In this document: piece by piece, positions 10,906 through 20,336 of the stretch
How the letters are laid out: each line of letters starts with the position of its first letter
Numbering within the stretch: position 1 is the stretch's first letter
Assembly: GCA_963920635.1 (NCBI GenBank)
Contig: OY987303.1
Coordinates: forward strand, 56,487,778-56,551,777
DNA: 64,000 nucleotides
Origin: Pseudeuparius sepicola
Taxonomy: Eukaryota > Arthropoda > Insecta > Coleoptera > Anthribidae
Direction of reading: 5' to 3'
Translations under genes and position numbers: made by a program
The notes under the pieces: generated by a model
Database searches by the model: none
Told to the model about the DNA's origin: nothing
Seen by the model: only the letters and a program-made list of their open reading frames with translations

Positions 10906-11564
10906 ACCTCACAATATTATTTTCCGACTATACACATTGGAGCAAAAAAATCGGTAACAAGATAATAAAAACCGCAGGCAGAAAACACTTGAAACTTTTG
11001 TATACGACTACAAGAAGCTTTCCTTCCACCCATTCGGAATATTGCGGCGTTAACCAAAAGGGTTAGATCTTACGAGTTATGAGGGTAGGGGTTTAAGACG
11101 CGAGACCGCATTTCAGCACGTTAATAGACACCCCCTCGTCCCGAAACGCTACCCGACAAAGAGATATTTAGTTGCAGCCCGGTTTTTGCCTCCGTCTGAG
11201 GAATTAAGACCGTTTCTTGCGCCTATTAATTTTGGTCCCGTGCGACTGGCGCGCTGTTTCTATTTCTGCGACTGGTTAATTATAGTAATATAGCGGAGTG
11301 GGGGGAATTAAGACCTTTGACAACGCCGCCGGAAGCGGCGGCGTTGCCGATGATTTATAGTCGGCCCTTAATTAATTTTATATTTGAGGCGGGAGCACGC
11401 GATCGCGTTCGGGTACGCCTGGAAGTTAAGGGTCTATACTCCCGACAACAAAAGAATCGGGAGGTCAATATTTGCGCTATTTTTTTGTGGGCGAAATCTC
11501 CGTGTCCGAATCTAGGCGTAGATGTGTGAAAATTGACACCTCTACGTCATACTTAGCTAGACCG
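10906..11564. other. Non-coding, locally GC-rich stretch
   Basis: Positions 11290-11460 are GC-rich with retained CpG, between AT-rich flanks. No gene model is supported. Confidence 0.4.
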
Positions 11565-12040
11565 TGGGATAGTGACAGATTTAGGTGCTCCATTTTGTTG
11601 AGTAGAATGAAGGGAAATTTGCGAGTGGCCCCTGGGGATAACACATGGAAAATTCTATTTTCCTTAACAGAAATAAAAGGTGTCTGTTGTCCATAAAGGC
11701 TTGAGTGTTGCAGGTGGCTAAAGGGTTGAAATAAGGCCGTAATCTTGTAAGGAAAAAATCGAAATTTTGACCGAATTTTCCACACACAAGCTCATCCAAA
11801 CTATCCATCGTCACTAGCCCGAAAAACCTAAAAAAAAAAACATATACTTACATAATTATTTATTAACATACATTTAACATATTATATGGGAAAATCGATT
11901 TTTCATATATTATCCCCAGGAGCCACTCATAAATTTCCCTTTATTACACACAACATCGAAGTACTTTTCAACCCTCTCCGAGACCTGAATGCAAAAATGG
12001 GGCACTTAAATATGTCACTATCTGACGGTCTATTAAATAC
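11565..12040. repeat. Degenerate inverted-repeat element
   Basis: The block around 11565-11660 and the block around 11886-12040 are imperfect reverse complements. They share AAAGGGAAATTT, GGAGCCACTC-like and ATAGTGACA-like segments, separated by about 220 bp. Both contain short indels. The structure fits an old non-autonomous DNA transposon without coding capacity. Confidence 0.5.
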
Positions 12041-12153
12041 AATACACCTCATATTTAACAGCCGAAATCGAGATCCCTGAAACTCTTCTGAAATTTTCAT
12101 TCAAGCTCTCAAACTTCCAATTAATTGTTTATCATCATAATTAGCCAAATATA

Positions 12154-12521
12154 CAGTGTGACCCATTTGTTTTGGGGTCAGTCTGTAAAAAGTGTATCAA
12201 TCGTGCGATTTGGCTGATTTTTTTTTTTAAATTGTAGAGCTCGATGAACTGCACATTTTGAACAAAAATTGCCTGGTTCGCATAAAATCCAAAGCCTACT
12301 ATGACCGTTTTTATGAGCAAAATTTTAAGAAACCATATTAGCGTTTTTTTTTGAAAAAATCTGTGTGCGCCAATGGATTGAGCACCCCTCGAAATGGGTA
12401 TGTTCAAAATTTCATCAAAATATTTCAAGTAATAACAATTTTGTAGAAAAATTAAAAATGCAGCCAAGGTACGTCTTTATTTTCAAAAATTCAAAGTTGG
12501 CCATGGAAAATAATTGAATTG
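12154..12521 (+). repeat. Left terminal inverted repeat of element J
   Basis: It is the reverse complement of 13714-14080 with only scattered mismatches. Both arms happen to contain an open frame of about 100 codons, which is a translation of non-coding repeat. Confidence 0.9.
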
Positions 12522-12599
12522 TTTACTTTTATTAAGTGTCAAACTGTCTAAATTGAGTTCAGAAATTGTTTGTGCTCAATACAATTAATTATCATAATT

Positions 12600-13670
12600 A
12601 TGGAATATTTAAGCATAAGAGACAAAATAGAAATTGTTCGACTCGTGGGCGACAACGAGCGCTCGGCAGCAGAAGCTGCGGCCGAATTTAACAATAGACA
12701 CCCAGGTAGATCAGTGAGTCGAAGTACTGTACAACGTATAAACAATATTTTTGATGAAACTTGATCGATTTCTAAAAATTTATTAAAAACTAGGCAAAAT
12801 GGACGCCGTGGACTTGTTGAAAATAACAATCAAATTCTGCAATACTTTAGTGACAATCCTCGAAATAGTGTTCGAACGGCTAGTTTAGACCTTCATATAC
12901 CCAGAGAGAGTATAAGGAGATGTTTGAGACAAAACAAAATAAAACCGTTTAAGCCAAAATTTTTGCACACCCTGGAACCAGGAGATGAGGAGAGAAGATT
13001 AGAATTTTGCTATTGGCTGCAAGGTGAATATCTCCATAATGGCAACTTTTTAAATGAAATTTTATTCACCGACGAAGCCACGTTTACTACAAATGGTGTA
13101 GTATCAAGTCAAAACTGCCGTCACTGGTCAGCTGAAAAGCCAGAGTTTATAATAAATGCAAGGAGACAATATTCACAAAAAATTAACGTTTGGTGTGGAA
13201 TACTACGCGACAGAATAATTGGCCCATTTTTCTTTGAAGGGAATTTGAATGCGGCTGGCTTCTTGAATTTTCTAGAAATTGAATTTAGAAATGCTTTAGA
13301 TGAGTTACCATTAAGATACCGTTTAAATTTAAAGTTAGATGGCAGTCCTATTCATAATGCTCGTTTAATCAGAAACTGGCTAGATAATAATTTTGAAAAC
13401 TGTTGGATAGGGCGAAATAGTAATTTCTGTGAGTGGCCACCGAGATCTCCGGACTTAACTCCTTTAGATTTTTTTCTTTGGGGTACACTTAAGCAAAATG
13501 TTTCAAGACCCCATAATTTACAAGAACTGCAAGCTAGGATAAACCGTAGTTGTGAGGAAATTACTCCACAGCAAATACGAAATGTAATTTTGAATGTACG
13601 CAAGAGGAACGACAAATGCATTGTAGAAAATGGAGGCTTGGTAGAAGTTACAAAAATTTTAGAATTTTAA
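12600..13670 (+). pseudogene. Mariner-like transposase (DD37D) with one in-frame stop
   Basis: Read from ATG 12600, a single frame of 356 codons runs to a TAA at the 3' end, interrupted only by TGA at codon 55 (12762-12764). The N-terminal 120 residues are a helix-turn-helix pair resembling the DUF4817-type DNA-binding region ('IRDKIEIVRLVGD', then 'SRSTVQRI'). The catalytic Asp residues are all present: residue 158 in 'ILFTDEATF', residue 247 in 'LKLDGSPIHN' and residue 285 in 'RSPDLTPLDFF'. The last two have 37 residues between them (DD37D spacing). 'WPPRSPD' and 'FFLWGTLKQNV' are hallmark blocks. Length and termini match a complete family member. Stop readthrough or a recent C-to-T change at a CpG could explain the break. 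It would cut and paste its own element at TA sites. Confidence 0.88.
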
Positions 13671-13713
13671 TTGTTTTTATGTTTTGTGTTTATAAGCATA
13701 AGGTTGTATTATT

Positions 13714-14080
13714 ACAATTCAATTATTTTCCATGGCCAACTTTGAATTTTTGAAAATAAAGACGTACCTTGGCTGCATTTTTAATTTTTCTACAAAATCG
13801 TTATTACTTGAAATATTTTGATGAAATTTTGTACATACCCATTTCGAGGGGTGCTCAATCCATTGGCGCACACAGATTTTTTCAAAAAAAAACGCTAATA
13901 TGGTTTCTTAAAATTTTGCTCATAAAAACGGTCATAGTAGGCCTTGGATTTTATGCGAACCAGGCAATTTTTGTTCAAAATGTGCAGTTCATCGAGCTCT
14001 ACAATTTAAAAAAAAATCAGCCAAATCGCACGATTGATACACTTTTTACAGACTGACCCCAAAACAAATGGGTCACACTG
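13714..14080 (-). repeat. Right terminal inverted repeat of element J
   Basis: Partner of 12154-12521. It begins 44 bp after the transposase stop codon and ends at the TA target duplication. Confidence 0.9.
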
Positions 14081-14125
14081 TATGTCCACCTTAACTCCAT
14101 CATTTTTCAAGTTATAGGAGATATA

Positions 14126-14810
14126 CAGTGTCGAGACAATTCATTATTTTTTTACGGGTTGACCGATTTTCAAAAACTTTGTTTTTAATATAGTGCTCAA
14201 AAAGATCTACATTTTGACACTAATTTTTTTCAGATTCCTCTTTTCCATGACCTACTACGATCAAAATTATACCCCCAAAAACTGCAAAAGTACATTAGTC
14301 ATTTTTTAGGAAAAAAATGAATAGCACAGTCGTATTGGCCATACCCGAAAACCCCACATACCAAGTTTTACAAAAATACAAAAATCGAAAAAATCGATTT
14401 TTCTCGTGGTGTTTTTTTTACATTTTTTCTACATTTTTGACTTATGCCTATTAAAAAACATAAACAATATTAAATTTTAGAAAGTATTTTCAATAAAAAG
14501 CACCCTTTTTTGTCTGAAAAAATTTAAAAATTAATTGGTATCCACGTATCCAGGGTGCTCTTTATTAAAAATACTTTCTAAAATTTAATATTGTTTATGT
14601 TTTTTAATAGACATAAGTTAAAAATGTAGAAAAAAATGTAAAAAAACACCACGAGAAAAATCGATTTTTTTCGATTTTTGTATTTTTAATGCGAACGCCC
14701 TGTATAAGGCAGGGCCATGAAATCGTGGGAATGTGAGCCCTAATAAAACTGCAAAGAAATATTTTTTAAAAAAAATAATGAATTGTCTCGACTTGAAGTG
14801 AAACACACTG
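14126..14810. mobile_element. Fold-back MITE with CAGTGTCGAGAC end
   Basis: The left end (CAGTGTCGAGACAATTCATT, preceded by TA) is mirrored near the right end by AATGAATTGTCTCGAC, followed by about 22 extra bases and CACACTG-TA. A second, inner inverted repeat pairs about 14370-14500 with about 14560-14690 (core CGATTTTTCTCGTGGTG). No coding remnant. It lies 45 bp from element J. Confidence 0.65.
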
Positions 14811-15103
14811 TATATGCACATTTACAAAGTATATGAAGATTTTTAGCCATTAAGAAATCGGCGGGGTTTTGGCAAAATGGTGAATACGCCATTTTGATAG
14901 TTTTAGACGAGGCAACAAAAACCATTGTAGACATAATCTAACATAATAATAATAAACAAATTTATGTAGCAATACTTTGCTATCCAACTACATCATTAAT
15001 ATCAATAAAAATAGCGATTTATTTTTATTTGAACTTAAATGAACTAGAGACTTGAAACTATATCTTATTATTTATTTCATTAATTTTTATTTATTTATTT
15101 TGT

Positions 15104-15308
15104 CCAGGAGTTTATATTTATTCATAGAAAGAAAACCTTAAAATTTATTATCGTTTTGGATAAAAAAACAGAACTGGCAAATTTTTATAATAATATTTAT
15201 TGTAATACTTGAAAGGAATTTAGCACCTTTTCACAGAAATGAATCTTTCAAAAAAATCCTTAAAAAAAACAGAGAACATCATCTGAAAATAAAAATTAAT
15301 ATTTTTTA
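15104..15308 (+). repeat. Direct repeat, copy 1 (pair with 17783)
   Basis: About 200 bp, from CCAGGAGTTTATATTTATTC to the A-rich end near 15308, is about 90% identical by eye to 17783-17991 in the same orientation. No coding content. The pair brackets repeat C1 and MITE L. Confidence 0.75.
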
Positions 15309-15599
15309 ACTTTATTGTGTTTCATTGTGGGTAAAAAGTCTTGTGAAGTGTATAAGTATAAGAAATAAGAAGTACCTACTTTACTGATCTGAGTGCTCGA
15401 AAATATTTCTCGATTGACGAAACAAGATATAATCAGTTAAAAAATATGCATGTTAATAAAAACTGTAGCCAACATTAATTAAAAAAATTTAAAATATCAT
15501 GATGTTAAAAAATCGTCGATTTTTATCAACCCTGCGATTTTGACAAGGGGTATGCATAGAAAATTTTCACGGTTTTCTACTACTTCGTTTCTGCGTCCG

Positions 15600-16430
15600 A
15601 ATTAAACGTAATTCTACTGTGAAATGAAACTTTCCCGGCGTAAATTGACCAGCCGAATCGATCTAGAATGGTCCCGAAGGCATAGCGCTCACCGGTTTCG
15701 AGCAAATATATTTTTTGGCATTTCGACCCCTCCATTTTGGAGGTTTTGGACAATTTTGGACATTGAATACGAAATTCTCGGAAACGACTGGACGAAATCG
15801 AATTTAACCTTTATTTTCGACATCTACGGGTCGAACTACGTCGGAAAGACCTTTTTCGGGGCAGGTTAACATTTTTGGAAATTCAAAAAAGTGCGCTGGC
15901 CGGGCATTTACAAATTTTTTAGAGAAATTTGGAGGCCGGATCCGTGTTCTGCGGGTCAATTTACGTCGGATACGCTTGTTTTGGAGCCACGTTTAAAAAG
16001 TGGCCATTTTAGGATTTTTAGTCGATTCTCAGAAAAGTGCGCTGGCCGGGCATTTGGAAGCTTCCAAGTTCAATTTCGATCGGATTTTCGGTTTCTACGG
16101 GCCAAACTGCGTCGGAGAAGCCCATTTCAGACCAATTTAATTTTTTTTGCGAAATGGTCAAATTTCATTTCCGAAAATCTCGGAGGAATACTCGCTACGC
16201 TCGCAGTTAATTTTTCAGGTGTCTGGTTTCAACCTTACTTATACATCTCGAGCCGCTGCGTCGATTGGCGCAAGGTAGGATGTTGTAGCTCTAACCCTTT
16301 CGGCGCAAATGGCCTTCAAAATCAAATCGAAAGTAAAAACTCGAAGTTCGGTTTTTTAGTTGTATCTCCGGATCGGATGCAGACTGGCTGGAGGCCATAC
16401 AGCTACCCCTTAAAGTCGTATGTTTTTCGG
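15600..16430 (+). repeat. Dispersed repeat family C, copy 1, with internal degenerate tandem motif
   Basis: A GC-richer block without a believable protein. It contains three copies, about 130-145 bp apart, of a motif reading roughly CTACGGGTCAAACTGCGTCGG (near 15820, 15950 and 16095), and two copies of GTGCGCTGGCCGGGCATTT. Its head resembles 27360-27480, and its tail (GCGTCGATTG, then GGCCTTCAAA) resembles 26185-26290. Copies interrupted by other elements show that it is an interspersed family. The long open frames over it are chance readings of the repeat. Confidence 0.6.
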
Positions 16431-16536
16431 ATCAGTGCCCTATAGGCAATTACGTATTCAGATGCCGATAGATCGATTTTTGTGAGTACCAAGAATGTGA
16501 ATGGCATTTACTACTATTTTTTTATACAGGGTGTCC

Positions 16537-17695
16537 GGAAATTACGTGCACATACGGAAGGGGGTAATTCTTTGGCCCATTTTAAGAAAAAAACTTTATA
16601 TGAACGTATGTCGTAAAAGTCCTAACTTTTGAGATACAGGGCGTTGAAGTTCAATTTTTTAAATTGAATTTTGGCTACATCTCCCGAAATAATCAAGCTG
16701 CTGAACTGAAATTTGGCACTGCTATGTTTTTGGGGATGGAGAATAAGCTGAAAATGTCAGTTTCTACGTGTCTCACAGATGGCGCCACTTGCGCTGTTTT
16801 GGATCGTGCTTTTACTCGTAACTTTTTTGAGGTGATCTTTTTGGTCTTGCAGATTTATCATTTTAGTGCACCTTTTTATTCTACAACAAAAAGGTACTCT
16901 TGCTTCATACGGATAAAATCAACCGTTTGCGTTGAAATTGGCAAAATGTGCCTCAAAACACCTGTTGACTCCAATGTTCGAAACATACAATTTTCACCGA
17001 CCGCTTTCAAATGCTACAGATCAACTGTACCTTCAAAATGAAGAAAAAAATCCCTATGAAGAATGAACCAAAAATTATTCGCTTTCAAAATGGAAAGGAT
17101 TGAATTTGACAAAATTTGAACACCCTATTTCCAGAAAACCAATGGTGTTTTGACCAATATCCATTTAGCATTTTTTTCTTCATTTTGAATGTACAGTTGA
17201 TATGTAGCATTTGAAAGCGGTCATTGAAAATTTTATGTTTCGAATATTGGAGTCAACAGGTGTTTTGGGGATCATTTTGCCAATTTAAACGTAAACGGTT
17301 GACTTAATCGTTATGAAACAAGAGTACCTTTTTCTTGCAGAATGAAAAGATGCACTAAAATGATGGACCTGCAGGACCAAAAAGATAACCTCAAAAAAGT
17401 TACGCGTAAAAGCGTGATCAAAGAACAGCGCAAGTGGCGCCCTCTATGAGATACGGTGAAATTGACATTTTCAGCTTATTCTCCATCCCCAAAAACATAG
17501 CAGTGCCAAATTTCAGTTCAGCAGCTTGATTATTAAGGGAGATGTAGCCAAAATTCAATTTAAAAAAATGAACTTCAACGCCCTGTATCTCAAAAGTTAG
17601 GACGTTTACGACATACGTTCATATGAAGTTTTTTTCTTAAAATGGGCCAAAGAATTACCCCCTTCTGTATGTGCACGTAATTTCCGGACACCCTG
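16537..17695. mobile_element. Long-TIR MITE, family L
   Basis: The ends are CAGGGTGTCCGG and CCGGACACCCTG with TA on both sides. The arms 16537-17054 and 17165-17695 are reverse complements over about 520 bp with scattered differences, leaving only about 110 bp of loop. No transposase remnant was seen. It is a non-autonomous Tc1/mariner-type element. A fragment of the same family lies at 10741-10905. Confidence 0.85.
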
Positions 17696-17782
17696 TATAG
17701 TTTCCATTAATTTATTTTTCCATTAATTTATTCTAAAAAAATGCAATTCTGTGGGGTTTATTATGATGGTGCGTTAATTTTG

Positions 17783-17991
17783 CCTAGGAGTTTATATTTA
17801 TTCATAGAAAGAAAACCTTAAAATTTATAATCGTTTTGGATAAAAAAACAGAACTGGCAAATTTTTATAATATTATTTATTATAATACTTGAGAAGAAAT
17901 TTAGCAGCTTTTCACAGAAATGAATCTTTCAAAAAATCCTTCTAAAAAAAACAGAGAACCTCATCTGAAAATAAAAACTGAATATTGTTTA
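17783..17991 (+). repeat. Direct repeat, copy 2 (pair with 15104)
   Basis: Same sequence and orientation as 15104-15308, 2.68 kb away. It lacks LTR hallmarks such as TG...CA ends. Confidence 0.75.
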
Positions 17992-18129
17992 ATTGGAGGG
18001 AATTGTGTCTGCATGTCCTATCATGTCCTAATTTCCATGGCAAAAACTTGTGTTTTTTAAAATTGAAACTATTGTTATTTCCGTTATTTTTTCGAATAAC
18101 CATATCGAGTATTATTATCGTTGGTAAGC

Positions 18130-18391
18130 TCAAAATTTCTTGAACGTTCCCTCAAACTTTTGTGTTTTACACTTTTTATCTAAAATCAGAAACAACGAAG
18201 ATAGATGGATTAGAATAAATAGCCAAAATTTCGTTTCTTCAAAATATCTAGTAAGCCATGACTTTTCCAAAAATCCACAAGGTGCATTAAATTGGGCCTA
18301 CAAAACTGAAATTCATTCCCCATTTAACCTTCCTTCTATCTCCGCTAGTTTCCGAGATCCCCATACTGATCATCAAAAAAAACTCACCCTG
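18130..18391 (-). repeat. Solo terminal segment of family A
   Basis: From about 18190 the sequence follows the family A terminal arm ('TCAAAATATCTAGTAAGCC', 'CCCCATTTAACC', 'TTTCCGAGATCCCCATA') to the end CTCACCCTG at 18391, followed by TA. The rest of the element is absent. Confidence 0.7.
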
Positions 18392-18687
18392 TATATAGTT
18401 ATCTCAATTAATATTTTACCGTTTTTAACAGCTTTGTGTTGTCGAATATTTTCCGTGTTGATACCTTTTGCGTAAAAAATTCAGTCGTACGGTACATTTA
18501 ACTTCATGACAGACCAATTGTGGGAGAGTATTTTCCTCTAGCCACATTCATATATAAAACCTTCTGTTTCGTGCGATTTCCATGATAATTTTCTGACCGT
18601 ACTTTCTGTGCAAATGAGGCGCCTTCCAGAGTGGCCGAGTACAGTTTTGATGTTTCTTTCCGGTGACTTATACTCACAGTAATTTCC

Positions 18688-20087
18688 GATTTCGTTAGGG
18701 CCTTGTCCCTTGTCGCCTCCTTCATTCAAATTCTCTCCAAGCCACCCCGGCTCTCGGAATATTAATTCCTAATTTGTCACTTTCGATTTGTTTTGTTTTC
18801 CCTTTGTCACCGACTTAAGAGGGGGTTTCCGACAGCGAAAGTGACGTTATATCTCGTATTTTTTATGTTGTATAGCATAAAATCTAAGATTTCGTTAGGG
18901 CCTTGTCCCTTGTCGCCTCCTTCATTCAAATTCTCTCCAAGCCACCCCGGCTCTCGGAATATTAATTCCTAATTTGTCACTTTCGATTTGTTTTGTTTTC
19001 CCTTTGTCACCGACTTAAGAGGGGGTTTCCGACAGCGAAAGTGACGTTATATCTCGTATTTTTTATGTTGTATAGCATAAAATCTAAGATTTCGTTAGGG
19101 CCTTGTCCCTTGTCGCCTCCTTCATTCAAATTCTCTCCAAGCCACCCCGGCTCTCGGAATATTAATTCCTAATTTGTCACTTTCGATTTGTTTTGTTTTC
19201 CCTTTGTCACCGACTTAAGAGGGGGTTTCCGACAGCGAAAGTGACGTTATATCTCGTATTTTTTATGTTGTATAGCATAAAATCTAAGATTTCGTTAGGG
19301 CCTTGTCCCTTGTCGCCTCCTTCATTCAAATTCTCTCCAAGCCACCCCGGCTCTCGGAATATTAATTCCTAATTTGTCACTTTCGATTTGTTTTGTTTTC
19401 CCTTTGTCACCGACTTAAGAGGGGGTTTCCGACAGCGAAAGTGACGTTATATCTCGTATTTTTTATGTTGTATAGCATAAAATCTAAGATTTCGTTAGGG
19501 CCTTGTCCCTTGTCGCCTCCTTCATTCAAATTCTCTCCAAGCCACCCCGGCTCTCGGAATATTAATTCCTAATTTGTCACTTTCGATTTGTTTTGTTTTC
19601 CCTTTGTCACCGACTTAAGAGGGGGTTTCCGACAGCGAAAGTGACGTTATATCTCGTATTTTTTATGTTGTATAGCATAAAATCTAAGATTTCGTTAGGG
19701 CCTTGTCCCTTGTCGCCTCCTTCATTCAAATTCTCTCCAAGCCACCCCGGCTCTCGGAATATTAATTCCTAATTTGTCACTTTCGATTTGTTTTGTTTTC
19801 CCTTTGTCACCGACTTAAGAGGGGGTTTCCGACAGCGAAAGTGACGTTATATCTCGTATTTTTTATGTTGTATAGCATAAAATCTAAGATTTCGTTAGGG
19901 CCTTGTCCCTTGTCGCCTCCTTCATTCAAATTCTCTCCAAGCCACCCCGGCTCTCGGAATATTAATTCCTAATTTGTCACTTTCGATTTGTTTTGTTTTC
20001 CCTTTGTCACCGACTTAAGAGGGGGTTTCCGACAGCGAAAGTGACGTTATATCTCGTATTTTTTATGTTGTATAGCATAAAATCTAA
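18688..20087 (+). repeat. Tandem array of exactly seven 200-bp units
   Basis: Units start at 18688, 18888, 19088, 19288, 19488, 19688 and 19888, and run to about 20087. By eye they are identical to one another, including all GC-rich blocks, and the period is exactly 200 bp. The last 45 bp of the final unit also forms part of the palindrome arm at 20043-20336. The array has no coding potential and no CRISPR-like spacers. Lack of divergence implies very recent amplification or strong homogenisation. Confidence 0.95.
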
Positions 20088-20336
20088 TAACATTTTACCT
20101 GGCAAAAATTTAGTACCTACAAACATCTCCGTCTTCATTTTAATCATAAGATTTTAAAAGCATATGCACTTGAATTATTATTTTTCCCCAGGTTTTCATA
20201 ACCTATAAAACAAAACACTGCATGTAAGATCTTATGATTAAAATGAAGACAGAGATGTTTGTACTAAATTCTTGCCAGGTAAAATGTTATTAGGTTTTAT
20301 GCTATACAACTTAAAAAAATAAGAAATCTAACGTCA
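20043..20336. repeat. Palindromic element at the right end of the satellite array
   Basis: Arms of about 110 bp (20043-20160 and 20226-20336) are imperfect reverse complements. Shared blocks include GTATAGCATAAAA, AACATTTTACCTGGCAA and TCATTTTAATCATAAGAT. The loop is about 65 bp. The left arm overlaps the last 200-bp repeat unit, so the array arose from, or inside, this fold-back unit. Confidence 0.8.

Larger units (their letters stand above)
12154..14080 (+). mobile_element. Nearly complete mariner-like element with 368-bp terminal inverted repeats (element J)
   Basis: The element starts CAGTGTGACCC and ends GGGTCACACTG, with TA immediately outside both ends (12152-12153 and 14081-14082). 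The terminal inverted repeats, 12154-12521 and 13714-14080, match at nearly every position. Between them lies a single transposase gene. At 1,927 bp it has the full architecture of an autonomous element, defective only by one stop codon. The repeats are far longer than the roughly 20-30 bp of classical mariners. Confidence 0.9.

Noticed and set aside
12141..12467. 108-codon minus-strand frame, mirrored by a 95-codon plus-strand frame at 13769-14056
   Set aside because: Both are translations of the two inverted-repeat arms of element J, outside the transposase gene.
15891..16445. 184-codon plus-strand open frame
   Set aside because: It lies over repeat C with its internal motif repeats, has no family resemblance, and is not conserved as a frame in the other copies.
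16664..17041. 125-codon plus-strand frame
   Set aside because: It sits in the left inverted-repeat arm of MITE L and has no resemblance to any transposase.
15104..17991. LTR retrotransposon bounded by direct repeats
   Set aside because: The repeats lack TG...CA ends, a primer-binding site or polypurine tract, and the interior has no retroelement coding sequence.
18688..20087. CRISPR array
   Set aside because: The units are contiguous 200-bp tandem repeats without variable spacers, in a eukaryotic context.
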